Of a DNA stretch of 64,000 nt, positions 54,527 through 63,535 are shown in pieces (within the stretch, counting starts at the first letter, position 1; every line of letters begins with the position of its first letter). The position numbers and the translations under genes were made by a program. Location: the NCBI RefSeq assembly GCF_017742215.1, contig NZ_JAGHKP010000003.1:1112308-1176307 (forward strand), in the 5' to 3' direction. The notes beneath the pieces were generated by a model. That model was not told the origin of the DNA, made no database searches, and was given only the letters and a program-made list of their open reading frames with translations. This DNA comes from Chitinophaga chungangae. GTDB taxonomy: Bacteria; Bacteroidota; Bacteroidia; Chitinophagales; Chitinophagaceae.

Positions 54527-54602
54527 GTTCTGTTTTTGTCGTTAAAAGTAAAGAAATACCCCCAAAAGCCCTTGCTACACATAAAAGAAGAACAAAATTT
54601 AA

Positions 54603-54610
54603 TACCTTTG
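54603..54610 (+). promoter_or_regulatory. Candidate -7 box of lepA
   Basis: TACCTTTG matches TAnnTTTG. The -33 element is poor. The leader would be about 115 bases. Confidence 0.45.
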
Positions 54611-54732
54611 CGGAAATAATGAGTTACGAATTGACAGCTGCGGATCACGAATGAAAGGCCGGTTTACCCCGGTAGTCTTTGCTGACGCTACATTCGCTCA
54701 CGGCAACTGCGGTTCGTAATTGTTTTTTATAT

Positions 54733-56523
54733 ATGAAGAATATCCGGAATTTTTGCATCATCGCACATATCGACCATGGGAAAAGCACCCTGGCCGACCG
54801 TTTACTGGAATTTACCAAAACCATTTCCGACCGGGACATGCAGGCGCAGGTGCTGGACGATATGGACCTGGAAAGGGAAAAAGGCATTACCATTAAAAGT
54901 CACGCCATCCAGATGAACTATATCGCCAAAAACGGCGAGAAATTCATCTTTAACCTGATCGATACGCCCGGCCACGTGGACTTCTCCTACGAAGTGTCCC
55001 GCGCGCTGGCCGCCTGCGAAGGCGCGCTGCTGCTGGTAGACGCCGCGCAGGGCATCCAGGCGCAGACCATCTCCAACCTGTATCTCGCGCTGGAAAACGA
55101 CCTCGAGATCATCCCCGTGATCAACAAGATCGACATGGCGGGCGCCATGATCGAGGAAGTGACCGACCAGATCATCGAGCTGATCGGCGTGAAAAAAGAA
55201 GACATCCTGCTGGCGTCCGGCAAATCCGGCATCGGCATCGAAGAGATACTGGAAGCCATCGTGAGCCGCATTCCGGCGCCCAAAGGCCAGCCAGACGCAC
55301 CGCTACAGGCATTGATCTTCGACAGCGTGTTCAACTCCTTCCGCGGCATTATCGCGTATTTCCGCGTGTACAGCGGCACCATCAAAAAAGGGGACAAGAT
55401 CAAATTCGTCAATACCGGCGAAGAATATGAAGCAGACGAAGTGGGCATTCTCAAGCTCGGGCTGCAGCCGGAGAAAGAAGTGAAAACCGGCGACGTTGGT
55501 TATATCATCACCGGCATCAAAACCGCCAAAGACGTAAAAGTGGGCGATACCATCACCCTGGCCGCCAACCCCGGCGAAGCGATCAAAGGTTTTGAAGAGG
55601 TGAAGCCGATGGTATTTGCGGGCATCTTCCCGGTAGTGACCGAAGATTTTGAAGAGCTGCGCGACTGCATGGACAAACTCCAGCTGAACGACGCTTCGCT
55701 CACTTACGAGCTGGAAACCTCGCAGGCGCTGGGTTTCGGCTTCCGTTGCGGTTTCCTCGGCATGCTGCATATGGAGATCATCCAGGAAAGACTGGAACGC
55801 GAGTTCAACCAGACCGTGATCACCACCGTGCCCAACGTAGGTTTTAAAGCGTACGACACCAAGGAGAAACTGATCATCGTGAACAATCCCTCCGAAATGC
55901 CGGACCCCACCAAACTGGAACGCATCGAAGAGCCCTGGATCCGCGCGCAGATCATCACCAAACCGGAATACATCGGCAATATCATGACGCTTTGCCTCGG
56001 CAAACGCGGCCTGCTGCTCAATCAAAGTTATCTCACCACCACCCGCGTGGAACTGATATTCGAACTGCCGCTCACCGAGATCGTGTTCGACTTTTACGAT
56101 AAACTCAAAAGCCAGACCCGCGGCTACGCTTCGTTCGACTATTCGCCGATCGGTTTCCGCGAAAGCGACATCGTGAAAATGGACATCCTGCTGAACGCCG
56201 AAAAAGTGGACGCCCTCAGTGCGCTGATCCACCGCAGCCGTGCGCAGGACTTCGGCCGCAAGCTCTGCGAAAAACTGAAAGAGCTGCTGCCGCGCCAGCA
56301 ATTCCTTATCGCTATCCAGGCCGCCATCGGCGCAAAGATCGTGGCGAGGGAAAATATCAGCGCGATGCGGAAAGACGTGACCGCCAAATGTTATGGCGGC
56401 GACATCTCCCGTAAACGCAAACTGCTGGAGAAACAGAAAGAAGGTAAAAAACGCATGCGCCAGATCGGTAACGTGGAAGTGCCGCAGGAAGCTTTCCTTG
56501 CCGTGCTCAAACTGGACGACTAA
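54733..56523 (+). CDS. lepA: Elongation factor 4 (LepA)
   Basis: 596 residues from the ATG at 54733 (MKNIRNFCIIAHIDHGKST); the frame is open further upstream without homology. G-domain motifs: AHIDHGKST, the switch around REKGITIKS, DTPGHVDF and NKIDM. EF-G-like domains II, III and V follow, and the LepA-specific C-terminal domain contains SALIHRSRAQDFGRK and AIGAKIVARENI. It is a ribosomal GTPase that acts on stalled or assembling ribosomes. Closed by a terminator. Confidence 0.97.
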   Translation: MKNIRNFCIIAHIDHGKSTLADRLLEFTKTISDRDMQAQVLDDMDLEREKGITIKSHAIQMNYIAKNGEKFIFNLIDTPGHVDFSYEVSRALAACEGALLLVDAAQGIQAQTISNLYLALENDLEIIPVINKIDMAGAMIEEVTDQIIELIGVKKEDILLASGKSGIGIEEILEAIVSRIPAPKGQPDAPLQALIFDSVFNSFRGIIAYFRVYSGTIKKGDKIKFVNTGEEYEADEVGILKLGLQPEKEVKTGDVGYIITGIKTAKDVKVGDTITLAANPGEAIKGFEEVKPMVFAGIFPVVTEDFEELRDCMDKLQLNDASLTYELETSQALGFGFRCGFLGMLHMEIIQERLEREFNQTVITTVPNVGFKAYDTKEKLIIVNNPSEMPDPTKLERIEEPWIRAQIITKPEYIGNIMTLCLGKRGLLLNQSYLTTTRVELIFELPLTEIVFDFYDKLKSQTRGYASFDYSPIGFRESDIVKMDILLNAEKVDALSALIHRSRAQDFGRKLCEKLKELLPRQQFLIAIQAAIGAKIVARENISAMRKDVTAKCYGGDISRKRKLLEKQKEGKKRMRQIGNVEVPQEAFLAVLKLDD

Positions 56524-56543
56524 TATTTTTTCAAACAATAACC

Positions 56544-56577
56544 GATGCCGCAGGAACCCGACCTGCGGCATTTTTTT
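56544..56577 (+). terminator. Terminator of lepA
   Basis: ATGCCGCAGG (56544-56553) pairs with CCTGCGGCAT (56562-56571), followed by a T run. Confidence 0.88.
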
Positions 56578-56584
56578 CAACCAT

Positions 56585-57244
56585 ATGGCCCATTCCCCTG
56601 AAAATATCATCTGCTCCTGGAGCGGTGGCAAAGACAGCTGTTTTGCGTTCATGCAGGCCGTGCAGGAAGGCCACCGGCCCGTTGCGCTGCTTAACGTACT
56701 GAACGAGAACGGCCTTATTTCACGCTCGCATGGCCTTCCCCCGGCCATTTTGCAACAGCAGGCGGCGGCATTGCAATTGCCCATTCACCTGCAGCCTTCC
56801 AGCTGGGCGGAATACGAAAAACATTTCACGGCCACGCTGGCGGAGGTTAAAGCGCAATACGGGGCTACGGCCGCCGTGTTTGGCGACATAGACCTGCAGC
56901 CGCACCGTGATTGGGAAGAAAAGGTCTGCGCCGCGGCGGGACTGCGCGCGTTGTTGCCGCTCTGGCAGCTGGACCGGAAGATGCTGGTGTACCGGATGCT
57001 GGAGCAGGGCGTAAAATGCCGCATCGTGTCGTGCAACGAACAACTGGGCGAAGATTTCCTCGGCCGTATGCTCGACGATGTGCTGGTGGCGGACCTGGAA
57101 GCCGCCGGGGTGGACGTTTGCGGGGAAAACGGGGAATTTCATACCGTGGTCACGGACTGCCCGCTCTTCAACATACCCGTGGCGCTGCCGCCGTACCGGA
57201 AAGTGAAACACGAACAATACTGGTTCATGGACTGGGAATCATAA
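56585..57244 (+). CDS. Diphthine-ammonia ligase-like PP-loop ATPase (DUF71)
   Basis: 219 residues from the ATG at 56585. The PP-loop SWSGGKDSCFAFMQ (about 12-25) and the end motif CGENGEFHTVVTDCPLF are the marks of the DUF71/Dph6 family. In eukaryotes and archaea the family amidates diphthine on EF-2. Bacteria lack diphthamide, so the bacterial substrate is different and unknown. The start is 7 bases after the lepA terminator. Confidence 0.88.
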   Translation: MAHSPENIICSWSGGKDSCFAFMQAVQEGHRPVALLNVLNENGLISRSHGLPPAILQQQAAALQLPIHLQPSSWAEYEKHFTATLAEVKAQYGATAAVFGDIDLQPHRDWEEKVCAAAGLRALLPLWQLDRKMLVYRMLEQGVKCRIVSCNEQLGEDFLGRMLDDVLVADLEAAGVDVCGENGEFHTVVTDCPLFNIPVALPPYRKVKHEQYWFMDWES

Positions 57245-57278
57245 AAAAAGGATGACAGCCGCTGTCATCCTTTTTTTA
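57243..57278. terminator. Bidirectional terminator
   Basis: AAAAAAAGGATGACAGC and GCTGTCATCCTTTTTTT form a long stem that works on both strands, between the PP-loop gene and the convergent DUF6580 gene. Confidence 0.9.
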
Positions 57279-57301
57279 TCAGTATAAAATACTTAAGGTG
57301 T

Positions 57302-57895
57302 TTACGCGTAAAGCCCTTCCTCGCTGTGATCCCTGACAAACACCGGTTTCAGCAGGGCATAGGCGCCAAAAAGCACGCCGCTGTAAAATACGTTGCCCAT
57401 AATGGTGTTCAGGAAAAAGCTGCCGAACAGTTCGTTGCGGAAGAAGGGGATAGCCGCCCAATAACAGCTGATCAGTCCGCTGAGGGTATGCGGGTACATA
57501 TCGCGGAAAAGCCAGGTGCCGAAGTTGGACATCAGGTAAAACACCAGCCCCGACGCGATGGACGCCAGGAAGATGTTGCCCGGGTTGGCTTTGCGGATGC
57601 GGGTGCCGATAAACGTGATCAGCAGGAAACCGCCGTACACGAAGAACATTTCGCCGCCGTAGAAACCGGGAATGGAAGTGAACAGCTGGAAAAAAAGATC
57701 GCTGAGGAACAGCGCCAGGATGGGCACCGCGTAAGCGTACTTTTTGTCTCTCAGCACTACGCCGGCAAACAGCGCGCCCGCGCCCATGGCCGTGAAGTTA
57801 TAGATCTGAAGATGATTGGTGATCAAACGGCCGAGTACGGTCAAAAATATCAATCCGCCTATCAGCAGGATCTTGGATATTGATTCTTTCTTCAT
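57302..57895 (-). CDS. DUF6580 family membrane protein
   Basis: 197 residues from the ATG at 57895. About five to six membrane helices. NFTAMGAGALFAGVVL, VPILALFLSDLFFQ and a late NTIMGNVFYSGVLFGAYALL match the DUF6580 family, whose topology resembles S components of ECF vitamin transporters. No ligand can be named. It lies 36 bases downstream of manA on the same strand. Confidence 0.8.
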   Translation of the reverse strand: MKKESISKILLIGGLIFLTVLGRLITNHLQIYNFTAMGAGALFAGVVLRDKKYAYAVPILALFLSDLFFQLFTSIPGFYGGEMFFVYGGFLLITFIGTRIRKANPGNIFLASIASGLVFYLMSNFGTWLFRDMYPHTLSGLISCYWAAIPFFRNELFGSFFLNTIMGNVFYSGVLFGAYALLKPVFVRDHSEEGLYA

Positions 57896-57931
57896 ACGCA
57901 ATATTTGCTTTAACGATACAAATATAAACAA

Positions 57932-59137
57932 TTAAGGGATTGATGCTTTAAAGACTACCAGTTCTTCCGCAGCGGTAATGGTATAAGCCTCCCCGTAAGC
58001 CGCAAACACGGTTGCGCCCCTGGACAGTTCCAGTTCGGCCGAGCCGCTGGCTTTGCCTTTCCCGGACTGTACGATCCAGATCTCGGGAGCGGTGGAAGTA
58101 TGGGCGTAAGTTTCGCCGGTCTTTAACAGGATGGTGCTGATCACAAAATCCGGCGCGGGAGTGTTGTAAATCCTTTCCTGCCCGTTATGGACCGCCTCGC
58201 CTTTCAGGATGTTCGGGTGAACGGCCTCAAAACGCGTGTGTTTCAGCAGTTCTTCCACGTCGATATGTTTGGGAGTAAGGCCGCCTCGCAATACGTTGTC
58301 TGAATTGGCCATCAGTTCGGCGTTCTGCCCTTCGAGATAGGCGTGGGGGATGCCCGCGTCTTGGAACACGGCTTCTCCCGGGGACACATATACGATGTTG
58401 AAAAAATAAATGGAAAAGATGCCGCGGTCCAGCCGGTTCATGCCTTCGGGATCGTTGGCGATGGCGCGGGCGGCCCAGAAAGCGGGATCGTTTTTTTGCA
58501 GGGTACCGGCCTGGTAAGCGGGTAGCACACGCTCGGCCAGCGGGCGCAGCAATGTGTTCACGTCTTCCTGCGGCATTTCCATCACGGTTTTGTACAGCCC
58601 GAAATACCCTTCCTTTTCGTATATGCCTGCCAGTGAGCGCAGCTCGGGCACGTCCTGCAATACTTTTTTGAGCTTGTCTTCCGGCAGAAAACCATGCAGC
58701 AGCCAGAACTCGCTGAGCGCCACCATGATCTCCGGTTTGTGATTATCGTCTTTATAATTGCGGTTGGGCGCATTGAGCGGGATGCCTGCCGCATTTTCGC
58801 GCGCAAAACCTTTTTCGGCTTCGGATTTGGTAGGGTGCACCTGGATAGACAGCATGTCTTTCACATCCAGGATCTTAAACAGGTAAGGCAGGCTGCCAAA
58901 ACGGCCGGCGGCCTTCTGGCCGAGAACGGCGGCGGGCCTGGCCGCGATGTATTCGTTGAGGGGCAGGGGGGAGGCGGCTTCCAGCTGCGAAGGCGCGCTC
59001 TGGTGGGCGCCCATCCAGTATTCGGCGCAGGGTTTGTCTGTTATCGGAAGCCCCAGCATTTCGGGGATGTATGTAAATCCGCCCCAGGCGTAATGTTGTA
59101 CTTTTCCTTTGAGATAGAATAATTTCGCTTCAGACAT
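57932..59137 (-). CDS. manA: Mannose-6-phosphate isomerase, class I
   Basis: 401 residues. Zinc ligands of the cupin site are Gln99 and His101 in SIQVHPTK, Glu136 in HKPEIMVAL and a His in GIPHAYLEGQNAELM. The start HYAWGGFTYIPEMLG and LRGGLTPKHIDVEELL are typical of class I enzymes. It interconverts mannose-6-phosphate and fructose-6-phosphate, supplying GDP-mannose for glycans or mannose breakdown. Divergent from the YraN gene. Confidence 0.94.
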   Translation of the reverse strand: MSEAKLFYLKGKVQHYAWGGFTYIPEMLGLPITDKPCAEYWMGAHQSAPSQLEAASPLPLNEYIAARPAAVLGQKAAGRFGSLPYLFKILDVKDMLSIQVHPTKSEAEKGFARENAAGIPLNAPNRNYKDDNHKPEIMVALSEFWLLHGFLPEDKLKKVLQDVPELRSLAGIYEKEGYFGLYKTVMEMPQEDVNTLLRPLAERVLPAYQAGTLQKNDPAFWAARAIANDPEGMNRLDRGIFSIYFFNIVYVSPGEAVFQDAGIPHAYLEGQNAELMANSDNVLRGGLTPKHIDVEELLKHTRFEAVHPNILKGEAVHNGQERIYNTPAPDFVISTILLKTGETYAHTSTAPEIWIVQSGKGKASGSAELELSRGATVFAAYGEAYTITAAEELVVFKASIP

Positions 59138-59173
59138 TTTTCAATAATTAAGGCGTAAAAATAGAAAAATAGG

Positions 59174-59530
59174 ATGGCTTCTCATCATACATTAGGCAAA
59201 AAGGGGGAGACGATCGCGGCGGAATTTCTCCGGTCTAAGGGGTATCATATCCTGCACGCCAACTGGAAATACGGCCGCAAGGAAATCGACATCATTGCGC
59301 GGCTGGGGGAAACGCTGGTGTTCGTGGAAGTAAAAACAAGAAGCGGCCAGCTGTTCGGCATGCCGGAAGATGCGGTGAACCGGGTCAAGGAAGGGCATTT
59401 ACGGAAGGCCGCGGAAAACTATCTTGAGCGGTTATGCCCCGAAACGGCAGAGCTCCGTTTCGACATCGTTTCCATTACATTAACAACGAATAAACCTATG
59501 GAAATCATGCATTTTGAAGATGTATTCTAA
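59174..59530 (+). CDS. YraN family (UPF0102) endonuclease-like protein
   Basis: 118 residues. GKKGETIAAEFLRSKGYHIL followed by GRKEIDIIARLGETLVFVEVKTR gives the PD-(D/E)xK core (Glu and Asp in KEIDII, then Glu and Lys in VEVK) shared with Holliday-junction-resolvase-like nucleases. The family is widespread, and DNA processing is presumed but not proven. Single gene after the divergent manA. Confidence 0.92.
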   Translation: MASHHTLGKKGETIAAEFLRSKGYHILHANWKYGRKEIDIIARLGETLVFVEVKTRSGQLFGMPEDAVNRVKEGHLRKAAENYLERLCPETAELRFDIVSITLTTNKPMEIMHFEDVF

Positions 59531-59593
59531 ACGCTTACCAGTTGGTTAACACCGAGTTAACAAAATCAACATATAAAAGGATTTAAATAGTTG

Positions 59594-59601
59594 TATATTT
59601 G
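59594..59601 (+). promoter_or_regulatory. Candidate -7 box upstream of the small beta-domain gene
   Basis: TATATTTG matches TAnnTTTG about 63 bases before the ATG. The -33 position (59571-59574) is AT-rich but lacks TTTG. Confidence 0.45.
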
Positions 59602-59664
59602 ACCATCCAATCTTTTAACCACCTCCTGTAAAGAACCGCAAGCATCAACCATAAACGGTTCTTT

Positions 59665-59949
59665 ATGTATTGCTGGAGTTTATTTTTGTTCATCCATATG
59701 AGTGTGACAGACATGCAACAGTTGCCATCGGCAAAGGGGCATGTGCGCATTCAGGTACCCGCCCTCGCTTTTGAGCAGGGAACCGTGCAATGCACCATTT
59801 ATGACGCAGGTCAGATGCCCGTGAGAATGATACCGCTGGAAGCAGGGCACGAGCGCGGCGTATATACGTTGCAGTTAGCCACCCTTCCTCCGGGGAAATA
59901 TACCGTGCAGGTGAAAGAGCGGCAGCTGGAGGTCAAACTCGAACACTAG
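59665..59949 (+). CDS. Small protein resembling a stand-alone T9SS C-terminal-type beta domain
   Basis: 94 residues from the first ATG; Met12 or Met17 could be the real start, giving a soluble 78-83 residue protein. The core VQCTIYDAGQMPV...GVYTLQLATLPPGKYTVQVK copies the strand order of the type A sorting domain (usually Leu-x-x-Leu-x-x-Gly-x-Tyr near the end). Here nothing is attached in front of it. The N-terminus up to residue 13 is hydrophobic but short for a signal peptide. No family firmly recognised. Confidence 0.55.
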   Translation: MYCWSLFLFIHMSVTDMQQLPSAKGHVRIQVPALAFEQGTVQCTIYDAGQMPVRMIPLEAGHERGVYTLQLATLPPGKYTVQVKERQLEVKLEH

Positions 59950-59985
59950 GTTATTTAATATAGAGTCATCCCCCCAAACATAGAT

Positions 59986-60018
59986 CCCCCGAAGCATTTC
60001 GGGGGACTTTGTATTTTT
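59986..60018 (+). terminator. Terminator of the small beta-domain gene
   Basis: CCCCCGAA and TTCGGGGG form an 8-bp stem with loop GCAT, followed by the T-rich ACTTTGTATTTTT. Confidence 0.75.
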
Positions 60019-60050
60019 AGGCGGGACCTTATCCGGCGGCTGAACGAAGA

Positions 60051-60860
60051 TCAGTAACCGTCTACCAGCACTTCGTACAGCTTTACTTTGAGTTCTTCGA
60101 GGGAAACGTTCTGCGTCAGCTGACCGTCCTGCGCAAAGGAGATGGTGGCGCGTTCTTCAGACACCACGATCGCCAGGTTGTCGCTGTGCTCGGTAATGCC
60201 TACGGCCGAGCGGTGCCGCATGCCGACGCGCGTGGGCAGGTTGGGACTGTCAGACATCGGGAGCATCGCCTTCGCCGCCAGTATCTTGTTGCCGACGATG
60301 ATCAGCGCGCCGTCGTGCAGCGGGCTGTTTTTTTCAAAAATACTTTCTATCAGCTTGGCGCTCACGTTGCCATCTATCGTAATGCTCGACGCGGAATCGA
60401 ACTTGACGCGGTAAGTGGTGGCGATCACGATCAGCGCGCCGGTCTGGCTGGCGACCATATGCCCCACGGCGGTGATCACCTCGTTAATGATATGCTCTTC
60501 TTCCTTGTAACTTTTAAAACGGTCGGGCAGGAACAGTTTGGTGAGGAAGCTGTCTTTGCTCAGGGGCGTCTTTTTCCCCAGCACCAGCAAAAACTTCCGG
60601 ATCTCCGGCTGGAAAATGATAATAATGGCGATCAGGCCGATATTGATAAAGTTTTGCAGAATATTGGTGAGAATGGGCATTTCGAGGTAACGCACCACGA
60701 AAAACACGACATACACCATCAGCAGGCCAAGAAAAATATTAAAGGCCAGGCTGCCTTTCAGCAGGCGGTACAGCTGGATCACCAGGAAAATAACGATTAC
60801 CAGGTCCACAACATACAGCCAGCGGAATTCAAATCCATAGAATTGGGAAACATCCTTCAT
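60051..60860 (-). CDS. cdaA: Diadenylate cyclase, CdaA type
   Basis: 269 residues. Three membrane helices (about 15-33, 40-57 and 66-84) precede a DAC domain with Asp183-Gly-Ala and Arg215-His-Arg, the two motifs that bind ATP and metal. It makes cyclic di-AMP from two ATP at the membrane, and in other bacteria the messenger controls potassium and osmotic balance. It follows folP by 28 bases on the same strand. The CdaR-GlmM partners known from Firmicutes are not present here. Confidence 0.94.
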   Translation of the reverse strand: MKDVSQFYGFEFRWLYVVDLVIVIFLVIQLYRLLKGSLAFNIFLGLLMVYVVFFVVRYLEMPILTNILQNFINIGLIAIIIIFQPEIRKFLLVLGKKTPLSKDSFLTKLFLPDRFKSYKEEEHIINEVITAVGHMVASQTGALIVIATTYRVKFDSASSITIDGNVSAKLIESIFEKNSPLHDGALIIVGNKILAAKAMLPMSDSPNLPTRVGMRHRSAVGITEHSDNLAIVVSEERATISFAQDGQLTQNVSLEELKVKLYEVLVDGY

Positions 60861-60888
60861 GTCGTAAAAATAAAAATATTTGTCTTAG

Positions 60889-61770
60889 CTAAACGTTTTG
60901 CATAAAAGAAACGATCTCCACCGCTTCCATGGCTTCTTTTACGTCGTGCACCCGTAAAATGGAGGCGCCTTTCCGCAGGGCGAGGGTGTTTACCACGGTT
61001 GTTCCGTTGAGCGCTTCGGCGGCGGAACCGCCTAACAACCGGTAGATCATACTTTTGCGGGACATTCCGGCCAGGATGGGCGCGCCCGCCAGGTGCAGCA
61101 GCTCCAGCCGGTGCAGCAATTGATAATTATGCGCCATGGTTTTCCCGAAACCGAACCCGGGGTCGATGACCAGGTCTGCAATACCGGCCCGGCGGCAGGC
61201 GTCCGCCTTAAAAATAAAATAATCGAGCACTTCGCGCACCACGTCTTCGTACTGCGGGTTTTTCTGCATATCGGCCGGCGTGCCTTTCATGTGCATGGCG
61301 ATATAGGGCGCTTTCAGCGAAGCGGCCACCGGTATCATATCGGGGTCCATTTCGCCGGCGCTGATGTCGTTGATAATGGAAGCCCCCGCCAGGATGCACT
61401 TTTCAGCCACGGCGGCATGATAGGTATCTACCGACAGCACCGCTTCCGGGTAATGGTTCACCAGCGCGTGGATTACCGGCAGCAGGCGTTCCAGTTCCTC
61501 GGCGGGGCCTACTTCTTCGGCGCCGGGGCGGGTGCTTTGCGCGCCAAGGTCCAGCATGGCGGCGCCAGCGGCGAGCATTTCGCCCGCGCGGGTAACTACG
61601 TGTTGCAGGCTGCGGCTGCGGCTGTTGGCATAAAAAGAATCGTCGGTAATATTAATAATGCCCATCACCAGGGGGCGGGAAAGCGAGAGCAACTTTCCGC
61701 GGCAGCGGATGGTAAAATCTTTGCGTAATAGTGTATTTTTGGAACCCAAGCGATAATAACGTATTAACAA
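60889..61770 (-). CDS. folP: Dihydropteroate synthase
   Basis: Up to 293 residues. VMGIINITDDSFYANSR (family motif MGIxNxTPDSF), LGAQSTRPGAEEV, SVDTYHAAVAE, GASIINDISAG, DPGFGFGKTMAHN and AGMSRKSMI are all present, so the TIM barrel is complete. It joins p-aminobenzoate to the pterin diphosphate in folate synthesis and is the sulfonamide target. No ATG precedes the first motif, so a TTG start (61770 or 61749) is likely and the exact start is unsure. Co-transcribed with cdaA. Confidence 0.93.
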   Translation of the reverse strand: MLIRYYRLGSKNTLLRKDFTIRCRGKLLSLSRPLVMGIINITDDSFYANSRSRSLQHVVTRAGEMLAAGAAMLDLGAQSTRPGAEEVGPAEELERLLPVIHALVNHYPEAVLSVDTYHAAVAEKCILAGASIINDISAGEMDPDMIPVAASLKAPYIAMHMKGTPADMQKNPQYEDVVREVLDYFIFKADACRRAGIADLVIDPGFGFGKTMAHNYQLLHRLELLHLAGAPILAGMSRKSMIYRLLGGSAAEALNGTTVVNTLALRKGASILRVHDVKEAMEAVEIVSFMQNV

Positions 61771-61820
61771 TGAGGGAATACTTTCAAAGTTATCGTAAAA
61801 ATGATTAAATCCGCATTTGA

Positions 61821-62357
61821 ATGACTTATCAGCAGGTGATAGACAGCAGCAAGGAAATCTTTATCAAAAAAACGAAAGATTACGGCACCAGCTGGCGCGT
61901 ATTGCGCCCGGTGTCCATCGTAGACCAGATCTTTATCAAAGCCCAGCGCATCCGCAACATCCAGGAGCTGGGCGTTCAGAAAGTGGCGGACGATATCAGC
62001 AACGAGTTCAGAGGCATCATCAATTACGGCGTGATCGCCCTGATGCAGATGGACCTGGGAGGGGAAGACCCTTATACCGACCTGCCCGTGGAAAAAGTAG
62101 CCGCGCTGTACGACGAAAAGATCTGGTTCATCAGCGAAGTGAAGGAAGCCAAAAACCACGACTACGGGGAAGCCTGGCGCAGCATGAGCCAGGAATCGTT
62201 CGTGGATCTCATACTCACCAAATTGCTGCGCATCAAACAGATATTGCGCAACGACGGGAAAACCATCATCTCCGAAGGGATGGACGCCAACTATGTAGAC
62301 ATCGTGAATTATGCGGTGTTTGCCCTCATACTTATTGAAGAAAAGCAGATTAATTAA
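61821..62357 (+). CDS. DUF1599 family protein
   Basis: 178 residues built from two similar halves. KTKDYGTSWRVLRPVSIVDQ then GIINYGVIAL in the first half correspond to AKNHDYGEAWRSMSQESFVD then DIVNYAVFAL in the second. All-helical by pattern. The family is Bacteroidota-centred and its motif Asp-Tyr-Gly-x-x-Trp recalls all-alpha nucleotide pyrophosphohydrolases, but no activity is established. It is divergent from folP with 50 bases between. Confidence 0.87.
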   Translation: MTYQQVIDSSKEIFIKKTKDYGTSWRVLRPVSIVDQIFIKAQRIRNIQELGVQKVADDISNEFRGIINYGVIALMQMDLGGEDPYTDLPVEKVAALYDEKIWFISEVKEAKNHDYGEAWRSMSQESFVDLILTKLLRIKQILRNDGKTIISEGMDANYVDIVNYAVFALILIEEKQIN

Positions 62358-62434
62358 TATTTTGAGCCTGGAACAAAACCGTGCATGACGGATTTCATGC
62401 ACGGCTCCATCCGACCTTTAAAAGAAAAAAATTG

Positions 62435-63535
62435 ATGAAACCGATCCTGATCCTATTCCGCATCCTCGTAGGGGTGTTATTTATCTTTTCCGGGCTGATC
62501 AAAGCCAACGACCCGCTGGGCCTGAGCTATAAAATGGACGAGTTTTTCGAGGTGCTGCACCTGCACTTCCTGATACCCGCTTCCCTGGCCTTTTCGCTGG
62601 TGATGAACGCTTTTGAGATCATCGCCGGCTTCGCGGTATTGCTGGGGTACCGCATGCGGTTCTTTTCTTTCCTGCTGCTGATACTGATCATATTTTTCAC
62701 CTTCCTTACCGGTTTCGCGCTGTTCAGCGGCCTGATCCGCGAGTGCGGGTGTTTTGGCGACTGTATCAAACTCACGGCCGACCAGTCTTTTTACAAAGAC
62801 CTCATCCTGCTGGTGATGATCCTGGTGATCTTTATTTACCATAAACGTATAAAACCTGCATTCCCGACGAAAGCCACGAACATGCTGATGGCGCTGGCCG
62901 TGCTGTTTCCGATTGCGCTGCAGTGGTATACGCTGGCGCATTTGCCCATCGTGGATTGCCTGCCTTACAAAGTGGGCAACAACATCATGGAAAAAATGAA
63001 AGTGCCGCCCGGCTCCACGCCCGATGTGTACGAAACCGTGCTGATCTACGAAAAGAACGGCCAGCAGCAGGAGTTCACCACCGAAAACTACCCCTGGCAG
63101 GATACGCTGTGGAAGTTCGTGGACCGGAAAGACAAACTGGTGAAAAAAGGCAACGCCGAGCCGGCCATCAAAGACTTCGTGCTCACCGACTTCGACGGCG
63201 TGAACATGAACCGGGGCGTACTGATGGAATCCTTGCCCGTGTACCTTTTCCTTGTGCGCGACGTGCGCGAAGCGGGCAGCGGATGGGAGAAAAAGATGCA
63301 GGCCCTGCAGCAGCAGTTCAAAGAAGGGAAGTTCATGCTGTTTGGCGTGACCAGTTCCAATAAAGCGCAGGTAGAGCAGTTCCAGAAAGAACGCGGCATC
63401 GATTTCCAGTTCCTGCAAATGGACGGCACCGCCATCAAAACCGCCGGCCGCAGCACGCCCTGCCTGTTACTGCTGGAAAAATCCGTGGTGAAAGGCAAAT
63501 GGCATTATAACGACATACCAGATTTTACAAAATAA
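62435..63535 (+). CDS. DoxX-like membrane protein with C-terminal thioredoxin-like domain (BT_3928 type)
   Basis: 366 residues from the ATG at 62435. Four helices at the N-terminus (RILVGVLFIFSGLIKANDPL, FEIIAGFAVLLGY, and two more) match DoxX/MauE-like proteins, with Cys in ECGCFGDC placed as in redox-active members. A fifth helix follows, then a soluble domain (about 195-366) whose last part (FGVTSSNKAQVEQF, FLQMDGTAIKT, STPCLLLLEK) looks thioredoxin-like without a CxxC. The function is probably extracytoplasmic redox, by analogy. Its stop TAA shares one base with the next start (TAATG). Confidence 0.85.
   Translation: MKPILILFRILVGVLFIFSGLIKANDPLGLSYKMDEFFEVLHLHFLIPASLAFSLVMNAFEIIAGFAVLLGYRMRFFSFLLLILIIFFTFLTGFALFSGLIRECGCFGDCIKLTADQSFYKDLILLVMILVIFIYHKRIKPAFPTKATNMLMALAVLFPIALQWYTLAHLPIVDCLPYKVGNNIMEKMKVPPGSTPDVYETVLIYEKNGQQQEFTTENYPWQDTLWKFVDRKDKLVKKGNAEPAIKDFVLTDFDGVNMNRGVLMESLPVYLFLVRDVREAGSGWEKKMQALQQQFKEGKFMLFGVTSSNKAQVEQFQKERGIDFQFLQMDGTAIKTAGRSTPCLLLLEKSVVKGKWHYNDIPDFTK

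Noticed and set aside
55303..56784. A 493-codon minus-strand frame opposite lepA
   Set aside because: It is antisense to a clear lepA gene. Composition is His/Phe-rich, typical of shadow frames in GC-biased DNA.
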